In this document: piece after piece, positions 8,881-16,938 of the stretch
Numbering within the stretch: the first letter of the stretch is position 1
Layout of the letters: every line of letters begins with the position of its first letter
Assembly (NCBI RefSeq): GCF_900109455.1
Contig: NZ_FOAG01000001.1
Location: 310,001 to 374,000 of the forward strand
DNA length: 64,000 bases
Reading direction: 5' to 3'
Source of the DNA: Roseovarius azorensis
GTDB lineage: Bacteria; Pseudomonadota; Alphaproteobacteria; Rhodobacterales; Rhodobacteraceae
The notes under the pieces: model-generated
What the model saw: only the letters and a program-made list of their open reading frames with translations
Told to the model about the DNA's origin: nothing
The model's database searches: none
Translations under genes and position numbers: made by a program

Positions 8881-9624
8881 ATGATCCTCTATCCCACTCT
8901 GGAAATTCTCAACGGCAAATGCGTGAGCCTCACGCGCGGTCGTCTCGCCGAGCCGGTGCTCTGGCATATCGACCCGGTTGCAACGGCGCGCAGTTTCGCT
9001 GCGGCGGGGGCGGAATGGATGCACCTGACCGACCTGAACGGGTTGCTTGGCGAGAAGAGTAACAACGAATTGATCGAGGAGATCATCCTTGCCGCCGGCA
9101 TCCCGGTGCAGCTGGGCGGCGGATTTCGTTCGCGCGAGGCGGTCAACCGCTGGATCGACAAGGGCGCGGGTCGGATCGTGCTGGGCACTCTGGCGGCGCA
9201 GGAACCCCATATGGTCAAGGAACTTGCCAGATACCATCCCGACCAGATCGTCGTGGCGCTCGATATCTATCAGGGCCAGTTGATGACCGACGGCTGGCGC
9301 ACGCCGAGCGCCTTTGGTGCGGAAGAGTTCATCAAGGAGTTTGACGGCATACCTCTGGCGGGCATCCTCATCACCGATATCGACGCCGATATCGAGGATA
9401 CCGACGGGCATCTCGGGGTCATTTCCGGCCTTGCGGCGCGGACCCGACACGCGGTGATCGCGCGCGGCACGGTGCGCAGCGTCGATGACGTCGCGCGGTT
9501 GAAATATATTCACAATATCGCGGGTGCCATGATCGGCCGCGCGCTGCTGACCAAGGATGTCGATCTGGCCGAGGCCCTGAAGGTCGCGCGCCCGACGCCC
9601 GAGCCCACAGCGGAATTCATCTGA
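8881..9624 (+). CDS. HisA-like (proFAR isomerase-related) TIM-barrel protein, divergent paralogue
   Basis: 247 residues aligning end to end with HisA, including the first phosphate loop QLGGGFRS and the C-terminal GAMIGRALL. The catalytic Asp8 of HisA is Glu here (TLEILNGK) while the second catalytic Asp is kept (Asp128 in VALDIYQG). The second phosphate-loop Ser-Gly-Gly is changed to Arg-Gly-Thr (IARGTVRS). A canonical hisA occurs in this window at 25897-26619, so this copy is probably not needed for histidine synthesis. ATG 8881 follows CAAGGGACACGGCG. It lies between the GNAT gene and fabF. A different (beta-alpha)8 isomerase or regulatory role is inference. Confidence 0.85.
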   Translation: MILYPTLEILNGKCVSLTRGRLAEPVLWHIDPVATARSFAAAGAEWMHLTDLNGLLGEKSNNELIEEIILAAGIPVQLGGGFRSREAVNRWIDKGAGRIVLGTLAAQEPHMVKELARYHPDQIVVALDIYQGQLMTDGWRTPSAFGAEEFIKEFDGIPLAGILITDIDADIEDTDGHLGVISGLAARTRHAVIARGTVRSVDDVARLKYIHNIAGAMIGRALLTKDVDLAEALKVARPTPEPTAEFI

Positions 9625-9747
9625 AACATCACCGGCGCGGTTGCCGGAAAGCGGCGCGACCTTGCGCGCGGTTTCGCGATGCTCTTGCTCCCTGGGTCCA
9701 AGCCGGGGTAAGAGCAGCGGAAGCACAAGCAAGGAAAGGGCAGCATC

Positions 9748-11007
9748 ATGCGGCGTGTCGTTGTCACGGGTCTGGGTCTGGTGACCCCGCTGGCCGATGG
9801 GGTCGAGCAAAGCTGGGCACGTCTTTTGGCGGGGCAGTCGGGGGCGGGCACCATCACCCGTTTCGATCCGGTCAACGTGGTCACGAAATACGCCTGCGAG
9901 GTGCCGCTTGGCGATGGCAGTGACGGCACGTTCAGCGCCGACGCCTATATGGAGCCGAAAGAGCGCCGCAAGGTGGATGACTTCATCCTCTATGGCGTGG
10001 CGGCGGCCCAGCAGGCGGTCGAGGATGCAGGCTGGATGCCCCAGGACGAAGAGGCGCGCCAGCGCACCGGCGTGATGATGGGTTCGGGCATCGGCGGGTT
10101 GCGCTCGATCGAGGAGACCACGCTCATAATCCGCGACAAGGGGGCGCGGCGGGTGTCGCCGTTCTTCATTCCCGGCGCGCTGATCAACCTGATCAGCGGG
10201 CAGGTGAGCATCCGCTACGGATTCAAGGGGCCAAACCATTCGGTTGTCACCGCCTGTGCATCCGGCGCTCATGCGATCGGCGATGCGGCCCGGCTGATCA
10301 TGTTCGGCGACGCCGATGTGATGGTGGCGGGCGGGGCCGAGGCGTCGATCTGCGAGATCGGCATTGCCGGGTTCAACGCGTGCAAGGCGCTGTCGACCAG
10401 ACGTGCCGATGATCCGCAGGCCGCAAGCCGCCCCTATGACATCGACCGCGACGGGTTTGTCATGGGCGAGGGTGCGGGTGTGATCGTCCTGGAGGAATAC
10501 GAACACGCCAAGGCGCGCGGGGCGAAGATATATGCCGAGATTCTGGGCTATGGTCTGAGCGGCGATGCCTATCACATCACGGCTCCGTCCGAGGATGGTG
10601 ATGGCGGCCTGCGCGCGATGCAATCGGCGCTGAAACACGCGGGAATCACGCCCGATCAGGTGGATTACATCAACGCGCATGGCACCTCGACCATGGCCGA
10701 TACGATCGAATTGCACGCGGTCGAACGTCTTTTGGGCAATGCTGCCGGCAAGACCACCATGAGTTCGACCAAATCCGCAACCGGGCACCTGTTGGGGGCG
10801 GCGGGGGCGGTCGAGGCGGTGTTCTCGATCCTGGCGCTGCGCGATCAGGTGGCGCCGCCGACGATCAACCTCGACAATCCGGCGGTGGACACGCCGCTCG
10901 ATCTGGCCCCGAACGTCAAACGCGAACGCAGGATCGACGTGGCGATGTCCAACAGTTTCGGATTTGGCGGCACAAATGCCAGTCTCGTCGTCGGGAAACT
11001 GCGCTGA
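9748..11007 (+). CDS. fabF: 3-oxoacyl-ACP synthase II
   Basis: Elongating condensing enzyme of type II fatty acid synthesis, 419 residues. The Cys-His-His triad is intact: Cys170 (VVTACASGAH), His311 (INAHGTST) and His347 (SATGHLLG); the C-terminal NSFGFGGTNAS is present. AAGGAAAGGG precedes the start. Its stop overlaps the mltG start (TGATG), so the two are co-translated. In most relatives it directly follows acpP; here the GNAT and HisA-like genes intervene. Confidence 0.97.
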   Translation: MRRVVVTGLGLVTPLADGVEQSWARLLAGQSGAGTITRFDPVNVVTKYACEVPLGDGSDGTFSADAYMEPKERRKVDDFILYGVAAAQQAVEDAGWMPQDEEARQRTGVMMGSGIGGLRSIEETTLIIRDKGARRVSPFFIPGALINLISGQVSIRYGFKGPNHSVVTACASGAHAIGDAARLIMFGDADVMVAGGAEASICEIGIAGFNACKALSTRRADDPQAASRPYDIDRDGFVMGEGAGVIVLEEYEHAKARGAKIYAEILGYGLSGDAYHITAPSEDGDGGLRAMQSALKHAGITPDQVDYINAHGTSTMADTIELHAVERLLGNAAGKTTMSSTKSATGHLLGAAGAVEAVFSILALRDQVAPPTINLDNPAVDTPLDLAPNVKRERRIDVAMSNSFGFGGTNASLVVGKLR

Positions 11008-12176
11008 TGTGGCGGCATATCGTATCCAATTTCCTGACGCTGCTGGTGGTTGTGGTGTTTCTGCTCGGGGGGATCATCCTCTGGGGGCAGTCGCAGTACA
11101 ACACCGCCGGTCCGCATGCCGATCCGGTCTGCCTGCGGGTCGAGCCGGGCAGCAACATGCGCCGCGTCTCGTATCAACTTGAACAGGAGGGTGCGATCAC
11201 CAGCGGGGCGATCTTTCGCATCGGGGTCGATTACGGCGACAGATCGGGGAGCCTCAAGGCGGGTAGCTGGCTGATCCCCCAAGGTGCCAGCATGGCCGAG
11301 ATCGCGGATATCATAACCCGTGGCGGGGCCAGCACCTGTGGCACTGAAGTGGTTTACCGGGTCGGGGTGACCGGCTCCGAGGTGGTGGTGCGCGAGCTTG
11401 ACACCACGTCGGGCCGCTATGAGGAGCGCGTCGCCTTCGATCCCGCGGCGGAAGGTGAGCAGCCTGAAATCTTTGCCCGCGTGCGCGAGCAGAACGATAC
11501 CCGCTACCGGGTTGCCCTTGCCGAGGGCGTGACCAGCTGGCAGGTGGTCGAGGCGCTGAAATCGGTCGATGTGCTGGCGGGTGATATAGCAGAGGTTCCG
11601 TCCGAGGGCACACTGGCCCCGGACAGCTACGAGGTGCGCACGGGCGACGCCCGTGCGGATCTGATCGACAAGATGCGCGCCGCACAGGACGTGATCCTCG
11701 CCGCCGCATGGGAGAACCGCGCCGAGGGGCTGCCGCTTGAAACCCCTCAGGAGGCGCTGATCCTTGCCTCGATCATCGAGAAGGAAACCGGCGTGCCGGG
11801 CGAACGCCGGCAGGTGGCCAGCGTCTTTGTCAACCGGCTCAAGCGCGGTATGCGCCTGCAGACCGATCCGACCGTGATCTATGGCATCACCGAGGGGCGG
11901 GCGGTGCTGGGACGCGGCCTGCGGCAGAGCGAATTGCGCCGCGAGACGCCGTGGAACACCTATGTGATCGACGGGCTGCCCCCCACGCCGATCGCCAATC
12001 CGGGCCGCGCCAGCATCGAGGCGGCGCTCGATCCCGATGATACCGATTACATCTACTTCGTGGCGGATGGCACGGGCGGCCATGCCTTTGCCGAAACGCT
12101 GGAAGAGCATAACCGCAACGTCGCGAAATGGCGGCAGATCGAGGCAGAGCGCAGCAACGGCAGCAGCAACGACTGA
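11007..12176 (+). CDS. mltG: Endolytic murein transglycosylase MltG (YceG-like)
   Basis: 389 residues: an N-terminal membrane helix (about 8-27), LysM-like region, and the YceG catalytic domain with SIIEKETG (catalytic Glu258), QTDPTVIYG and the C-terminal YIYFVADGTGGHAF. It cuts nascent glycan strands in the periplasm and is thought to terminate peptidoglycan polymerisation. Its start overlaps the fabF stop, a pairing common in alphaproteobacteria. Confidence 0.95.
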   Translation: MWRHIVSNFLTLLVVVVFLLGGIILWGQSQYNTAGPHADPVCLRVEPGSNMRRVSYQLEQEGAITSGAIFRIGVDYGDRSGSLKAGSWLIPQGASMAEIADIITRGGASTCGTEVVYRVGVTGSEVVVRELDTTSGRYEERVAFDPAAEGEQPEIFARVREQNDTRYRVALAEGVTSWQVVEALKSVDVLAGDIAEVPSEGTLAPDSYEVRTGDARADLIDKMRAAQDVILAAAWENRAEGLPLETPQEALILASIIEKETGVPGERRQVASVFVNRLKRGMRLQTDPTVIYGITEGRAVLGRGLRQSELRRETPWNTYVIDGLPPTPIANPGRASIEAALDPDDTDYIYFVADGTGGHAFAETLEEHNRNVAKWRQIEAERSNGSSND

Positions 12177-12204
12177 CGGATCCGACATGCGGCAGCCTTG
12201 GGCA

Positions 12205-12261
12205 GGGGATCGGTGAGCCGGAATTCTGTCGTTCAAGCCCTGTCTGTTCTCTACCGGACTG
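12205..12261. repeat. Diverged intergenic repeat, copy 1
   Basis: About 57 bp matching 30254-30310 without gaps at 39 positions, including the shared core GAATTCTG-y-CGTTC-r-AG and CTGTC. Many differences are transitions. It lies between the convergent ends of mltG and the MFS gene. Its function is unknown. Confidence 0.4.
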
Positions 12262-12291
12262 CGGGCTGTCCGCAACACCCTGCCGCGTGTC

Positions 12292-13509
12292 TCAGGTCTC
12301 CTTGGGGCGCAGTGTCAGCCAGATCAGCGCGCCGCCCGCCAGCGCGAGAAACGGCACCATGGCGAGATTGACGGCGGTCCAGCCCGCCTCGGCGCTGCCG
12401 CCCGAACAGTTCATCAGCCCGCCCGACGAGAGCGAGGCAAAGGTCACGCCGCCGAACACCACCAGATCGTTCAGCCCCTGCATCCGCCCGCGCTCGTGCG
12501 GTGCATGCGTGCCCGCGAGCATGGTCGTGGCCCCGATAAAGCCGAAATTCCAGCCCACACCCAGCAGGATCAGCGCAACAAAGAAGTTTCCAAGTTCAAC
12601 TCCCTGCAACGCCACCATGCCCGCCCCGGCAAGCACGAACAGGCCGGATGCCATGATCCGCTCGACGCCGAAGCGCGCGATCAGGTGGCCGGTAAAGAAG
12701 GACGGCACATACATCGCCAGCACATGCGCGGTGACCACATCGGCGGCATGCCCCTCGCTGAAACCGCAACCGACGACCGCGAGCGGGGTCGAGGTCATCA
12801 CCATGTTCATCAGCGCATAGGACACGGTTGCGCAGATTACCGCCACGGCGATTCGCGGCGTGCGCAATAGCTCCATCCGCGAGCGCCCGCGGGGCGCATC
12901 CTGGGCCGGGACAGGCGGTCTTGGGATGTCGAGCATGAGAAAGAGCAGCGCCCCCGCAAGGTTGAGCGCAACCACCGCCAGATAGGTGCCCAGGAACGGA
13001 ATCACCATCGCCTGCGAGGTGACTTTGACCAGTTGCGGCCCGATCACGGCGCTCAGCAGTCCGCCCGCCATGACATAGGAAATCGCCTTGGGGCGAAAGG
13101 CATCGCTCGCGGTATCGGCAGCGGCAAAGCGGTAGAAACCCTGCGCCGACATGTAGGTGCCGGTGATCAGGCTACCCAGCAGAAAGATCGGAAACGACGC
13201 CACATAGAGTCCGTAGGCCCCGATCAGCCCGCCCAGCGCGCCGGCGCCCGCGCCGACCATGAACCCCGCGCGCCGCCCGAATTTCTGCATGAGATGCGAA
13301 ACCGGCGTGGCCGAGAGCATCGAACCGAGCACGATCAGTGAAATCGGCAGGGTGGCGAAGCAGATGTTGCTGGCCAGCGATTGCCCGGCAAGCCCGCCAA
13401 TGACAAAGATCATCGGCAACTGCGCGCCCAGAATGGCCTGTGCCGCCACCAGAACGGCAACGTTGCGACGTGCGCGGTCGTCGTCGATATGCAGGCTGGC
13501 ATCGGTCAT
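12292..13509 (-). CDS. MFS transporter
   Basis: 405 residues with about 12 hydrophobic segments, the cytoplasmic loop motif LMQKFGRRAGFMVG between helices 2 and 3, and a second-half repeat near HLIARFGVERIM. It is an inner-membrane secondary transporter; the substrate is not evident. ATG at 13509 (MTDASLHIDDDRARRN) gives the usual short cytoplasmic N-terminus. It is divergent from alkA with about 70 bp between starts and convergent with mltG. Confidence 0.9.
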   Translation of the reverse strand: MTDASLHIDDDRARRNVAVLVAAQAILGAQLPMIFVIGGLAGQSLASNICFATLPISLIVLGSMLSATPVSHLMQKFGRRAGFMVGAGAGALGGLIGAYGLYVASFPIFLLGSLITGTYMSAQGFYRFAAADTASDAFRPKAISYVMAGGLLSAVIGPQLVKVTSQAMVIPFLGTYLAVVALNLAGALLFLMLDIPRPPVPAQDAPRGRSRMELLRTPRIAVAVICATVSYALMNMVMTSTPLAVVGCGFSEGHAADVVTAHVLAMYVPSFFTGHLIARFGVERIMASGLFVLAGAGMVALQGVELGNFFVALILLGVGWNFGFIGATTMLAGTHAPHERGRMQGLNDLVVFGGVTFASLSSGGLMNCSGGSAEAGWTAVNLAMVPFLALAGGALIWLTLRPKET

Positions 13510-13579
13510 GCGCGAAGTGCTAGACCGGGCGCGCGGGACCTGCAAGGCCAATCCCGCCAGGCGGAAGGAACAGGCAGCC

Positions 13580-14209
13580 ATGACAGGTCGGATTATCGAA
13601 ACGCCCGAGGATGTGGCCGAGGGTGCCGCGCATCTGTGCCGTATCTGCCCGCGCATGAAACATGCCCATGGTCTGACCGGCGATCTGCCGCTGCGCCGTC
13701 GCGCGGACGGCTTTGCAGAGCTTTTGGGCGCGATCGTCAGCCAGCAGGTGAGCGTCGCCTCGGCGGATGCGATCTGGGCGCGGCTCGAGGCGGCGGGCCT
13801 GACCGATCCGCAGGCGATCCTGGCGGGCACGGACGAGGATCTGCGCGCGGTGGGTCTCAGCCGACAGAAGGCGCGCTATGCCCGCGCGCTGGCCGGGGCG
13901 GGGATCGACTATGCCGCGTTGCGCCGCGCCCCGGATGACGCGGTGGTCGCCACCCTGACGCAGGTGCCGGGCATTGGCATCTGGACGGCCGAAATCTACG
14001 CGATGTTCAGCCTTGGCCGGGCGGATGTCTTTGCCCCCGGCGATCTGGCGTTGCAGGAGGCGGCGCGCCTGCTCTATGACCTGCCGGAGCGGCCAAAGGA
14101 GCGGGCATTCCGTCAGATGGCCGAGGATTGGGCGCCATGGCGGTCGGTTGCGGCGCGGCTGCTCTGGGCCTATTACCGGTTGGCCAAGGACAGGGAAGGG
14201 ATCAGATGA
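13580..14209 (+). CDS. alkA: DNA-3-methyladenine glycosylase II (AlkA-type HhH-GPD)
   Basis: 209 residues with the helix-hairpin-helix LTQVPGIGIWTAEIY (about 126-140) and the catalytic Asp155 in FAPGDLAL. It removes alkylated bases in base excision repair. The short length lacks the N-terminal TBP-like domain of E. coli AlkA, as in many bacterial versions. AGGAACAGGCAGCC precedes ATG 13580. The stop overlaps the next start by four bases (ATGA), so it is coupled to the esterase gene. Confidence 0.93.
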   Translation: MTGRIIETPEDVAEGAAHLCRICPRMKHAHGLTGDLPLRRRADGFAELLGAIVSQQVSVASADAIWARLEAAGLTDPQAILAGTDEDLRAVGLSRQKARYARALAGAGIDYAALRRAPDDAVVATLTQVPGIGIWTAEIYAMFSLGRADVFAPGDLALQEAARLLYDLPERPKERAFRQMAEDWAPWRSVAARLLWAYYRLAKDREGIR

Positions 14210-14871
14210 CACGGGTTTTGCAAGCGGGCCGCAAGGGGCCGCAATCGGGCGAGACGCGCTCGGCGGTGGTGTTCCTGCATGGCTATGGGGCCAATGGCGC
14301 GGATCTGCTGGGGCTGGCCGATCCTCTGGGCGAGCATCTGCCCGATACGCTCTTTGTCGCGCCCGACGCGCCCGAGAGCATTCCCGGAATGCCGTTCGGC
14401 CTGCAATGGTTTCCGATTCCCTGGATCGATGGATCGAGCGAGGAAGAGGCGCATCGCGGGCTGATGGCGGCGGCGGCGGATCTCGATGCGTTTCTCGATG
14501 CGCTGATGGTGGATGAGGATCTCCTGCCCGAACAGGTGGTGCTCTTTGGCTTTTCGCAGGGCACGATGATGGCGCTGCATGTGGCGCCGCGCCGCGAGGA
14601 TCAACTGGCCGGGGTGGTGGCGTTCTCCGGGCGTTTGCTGTCGCCGGAGCTGTTGGCGGATGAGACGCAAAGCCGCCCGCCGATCCTGCTGGTGCATGGC
14701 GATGCCGATGACGTGGTGCCGGTGCAGTCGCTTCCGCAGGCCGCCGAGGCGCTGCAGGGCGCGGGCTGGCAGGATGTCTATGCCCATGTCATGAAGGGTA
14801 CGGGTCACGGCATCGCGCCCGACGGTCTGAGCGTGGCGCTGGCCTTTCTGCGGGACAAGCTGGGGCTGTAG
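14206..14871 (+). CDS. Phospholipase/carboxylesterase-family alpha/beta hydrolase
   Basis: 221 residues, the usual length for the carboxylesterase/thioesterase family (YpfH-like). Motifs in order: FLHGYGANG (oxyanion region), GFSQG (Ser117), HGDADDVVP (Asp168) and GHGI (His201). It is cytoplasmic, with no signal peptide. The substrate is unknown. It is translationally coupled to alkA. Confidence 0.93.
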   Translation: MTRVLQAGRKGPQSGETRSAVVFLHGYGANGADLLGLADPLGEHLPDTLFVAPDAPESIPGMPFGLQWFPIPWIDGSSEEEAHRGLMAAAADLDAFLDALMVDEDLLPEQVVLFGFSQGTMMALHVAPRREDQLAGVVAFSGRLLSPELLADETQSRPPILLVHGDADDVVPVQSLPQAAEALQGAGWQDVYAHVMKGTGHGIAPDGLSVALAFLRDKLGL

Positions 14872-14969
14872 GGCCTGTCGGGGCGGGTGGGGGAATGATC
14901 CGGCGCGGCTGTTGACCGCTCCCCGATGTTCCCCTCGGGTCATTGGCGACCGGCCTTGTCGATGATTTC

Positions 14970-16886
14970 CTAGCGCTCCGCCTCGGCGGTTGGGGTAGTG
15001 TCGTTGCCGACCTCGAGCTGCGAGAGCAGCATGGTTTGCAACTCGGCCTCCAGTTCGCGGGCGCGGGCGATGTAGGCGGCGTTTTCCGTCGCCGGTCGGG
15101 TCGGATCCCAGAGATCGGCCAGTTCGCGTACCGAGCGGCGGTCGTGCTGGTAGAAGGTCCTCGCCAGTTCTGCCGCCTCGAATTCGGTCAGCCCCATGTT
15201 TTCCAGAACGTAGCGCCCGGCGCGCAGTGAGCTGTCGAACATTTCCCGTACGATCTGGTTGGCCCCGGCCTGGTAGAGGCGGAAAACCTCGGTGCGATCG
15301 CGGGCGCGGGCGATGATGTGCAGATCGGGTCGTTCGCGGCGGGCAAAGCTGACCAGCCGCACCGCCGCATCCGGGTTGTCGAGGGCGGCCACCAGAATCC
15401 GCGCCTGATTGAGCCCGGCGGCATGCAGCAGATCGGGTCGCGTCGGATCGCCGAAGAATCCCTTGATTCCGAAACCACGCATCCGCTGGATCGCACCGAG
15501 ATCGTGGTCAAGCACGACCGTCGCGAACCCGCTGGACCGCACCAGCCGGTTGACCACCTGGCCAAAGCGACCGATGCCCGCGATGATCACCGGGCCGGTG
15601 CTGTCGATCTCGTCGGGATTCGGGGTGTCGGGCGTCTCCTGCATCCGCCGGGACAGCCAGTCGAACAGCAGGAACAGCAGGGGCGTGATCAGCATGGTCA
15701 GCGCGATGACCAGCAGCAGCATCTCGCTCAGCCCGCGCGGCAGCACATTCTGCTGATCCGAGAACGCGACCAGCACAAAGCCGAATTCGCCCGCTTGCGC
15801 CAGCGACAGGGTAAACAGCCACAGATCGCGCCCGCGCAGGGCAAAGATCCGCCCAAGGACGTAGAGGATAGCGCCCTTGGTCACGATGACCGCCATGGCG
15901 AGACCGGCGATCAGACCCGGTGCGCCGAACAACACGCCGAAATTGACGCCTGCCCCCACGGTGATGAAGAACAGCCCCAGCAACAGCCCCTTGAAGGGGG
16001 CCAGATCGCTTTCCAGTTCGTGCCGGAATTCGCTGTTGGCCAGCACCACCCCGGCGAGAAACGCCCCGAGTGCGGGCGACAGGCCGACCAGCGTCATCAG
16101 GAATGAGATGCCGACCACTATCAGCAGCGCCAGCGCGGTATACATCTCGCGCAGATGGGCGGCGTGGATGAAGCGAAAGACCGGCCGTGTCAGATAGACC
16201 CCCGCGAGGATGATCGCGGCCACCGCGCCGATGGTTACCAGCGTGGCGCCCCAACCCGGCAGCCCGGCGATGAAATTCTGTGCCGCCTCGTGCGGCGTCG
16301 TGGCGTCCGGCGTGGCGGTGGCGGCGCTGCCGGACAGGATGTCGCTCAGCACCATGTCGGCGGTCTTGGGCAGCGCCAGCAGTGGCAGAAATGCCAGCAT
16401 CGGGATGACGGCGATATCCTGCGTCAGGAGCACCGAGAACGCCGAGCGCCCGCCGCCGGTCTGCATCAGCCCCTTTTCCGACAGGGTTTGCAGCACGATC
16501 GCGGTCGAGGACAGCGCAAAGATCAGCCCGATGGCCAGCGACACGCTCCAGTCAAAGCCGAGGACATAAAGTCCAAGACCCATCACGGCAAATGTGGTCA
16601 GGGCAATTTGCAATCCGCCCAGGCCCAGGAGCCGGTGGCGCATGTCCCAGAGCGCGCGCGGCTCCAGCTCCAGCCCGATGAGAAACAGCATCATCACCAC
16701 GCCGAATTCGGCCACATGCTGCAACTCGGTGGTCTCGTGCCCGCCCACAAGGCCAAGGATCGGGCCGATGAGAATGCCGGCCGCGAGATAACCCAGCACC
16801 GAGCCAAAGCCCAACCGCGCGGCAATCGGCACCGCGATTACCGTCGCGGCGAGGTAGATCGAGGCTTGAAACAGGAATCCGTCCAT
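14970..16886 (-). CDS. CPA2 family cation:proton antiporter with RCK domain (Kef-type)
   Basis: 638 residues: about 12 membrane helices (residues 5-395) followed by a cytoplasmic TrkA-N domain with the nucleotide motif AGIGRFGQVVNRLV (about residue 430). This arrangement is that of KefB/KefC/YbaL, inner-membrane K+/H+ antiporters gated by NAD(H) or glutathione adducts. The transported ion and ligand cannot be fixed from sequence. The C-terminal tail (last 60 residues) is charged and helical. Read leftward, it lies 52 bp downstream of the GspL/GspC-like gene. Confidence 0.92.
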   Translation of the reverse strand: MDGFLFQASIYLAATVIAVPIAARLGFGSVLGYLAAGILIGPILGLVGGHETTELQHVAEFGVVMMLFLIGLELEPRALWDMRHRLLGLGGLQIALTTFAVMGLGLYVLGFDWSVSLAIGLIFALSSTAIVLQTLSEKGLMQTGGGRSAFSVLLTQDIAVIPMLAFLPLLALPKTADMVLSDILSGSAATATPDATTPHEAAQNFIAGLPGWGATLVTIGAVAAIILAGVYLTRPVFRFIHAAHLREMYTALALLIVVGISFLMTLVGLSPALGAFLAGVVLANSEFRHELESDLAPFKGLLLGLFFITVGAGVNFGVLFGAPGLIAGLAMAVIVTKGAILYVLGRIFALRGRDLWLFTLSLAQAGEFGFVLVAFSDQQNVLPRGLSEMLLLVIALTMLITPLLFLLFDWLSRRMQETPDTPNPDEIDSTGPVIIAGIGRFGQVVNRLVRSSGFATVVLDHDLGAIQRMRGFGIKGFFGDPTRPDLLHAAGLNQARILVAALDNPDAAVRLVSFARRERPDLHIIARARDRTEVFRLYQAGANQIVREMFDSSLRAGRYVLENMGLTEFEAAELARTFYQHDRRSVRELADLWDPTRPATENAAYIARARELEAELQTMLLSQLEVGNDTTPTAEAER

Positions 16887-16938
16887 CAGGGCGATCTATC
16901 CGGTGCAGGGATGGCCCGAGCGGACCCATAACATCAGA

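Noticed and set aside
9680-9716. Hairpin GCTCTT/AAGAGC before fabF
   Set aside because: Imperfect stem without a T tract in a GC-rich gap; not distinguishable from chance.
8653-10788. 711-codon minus-strand open frame opposite the HisA-like gene and fabF
   Set aside because: Shadow frame across two genes and their gap; no recognisable domain.
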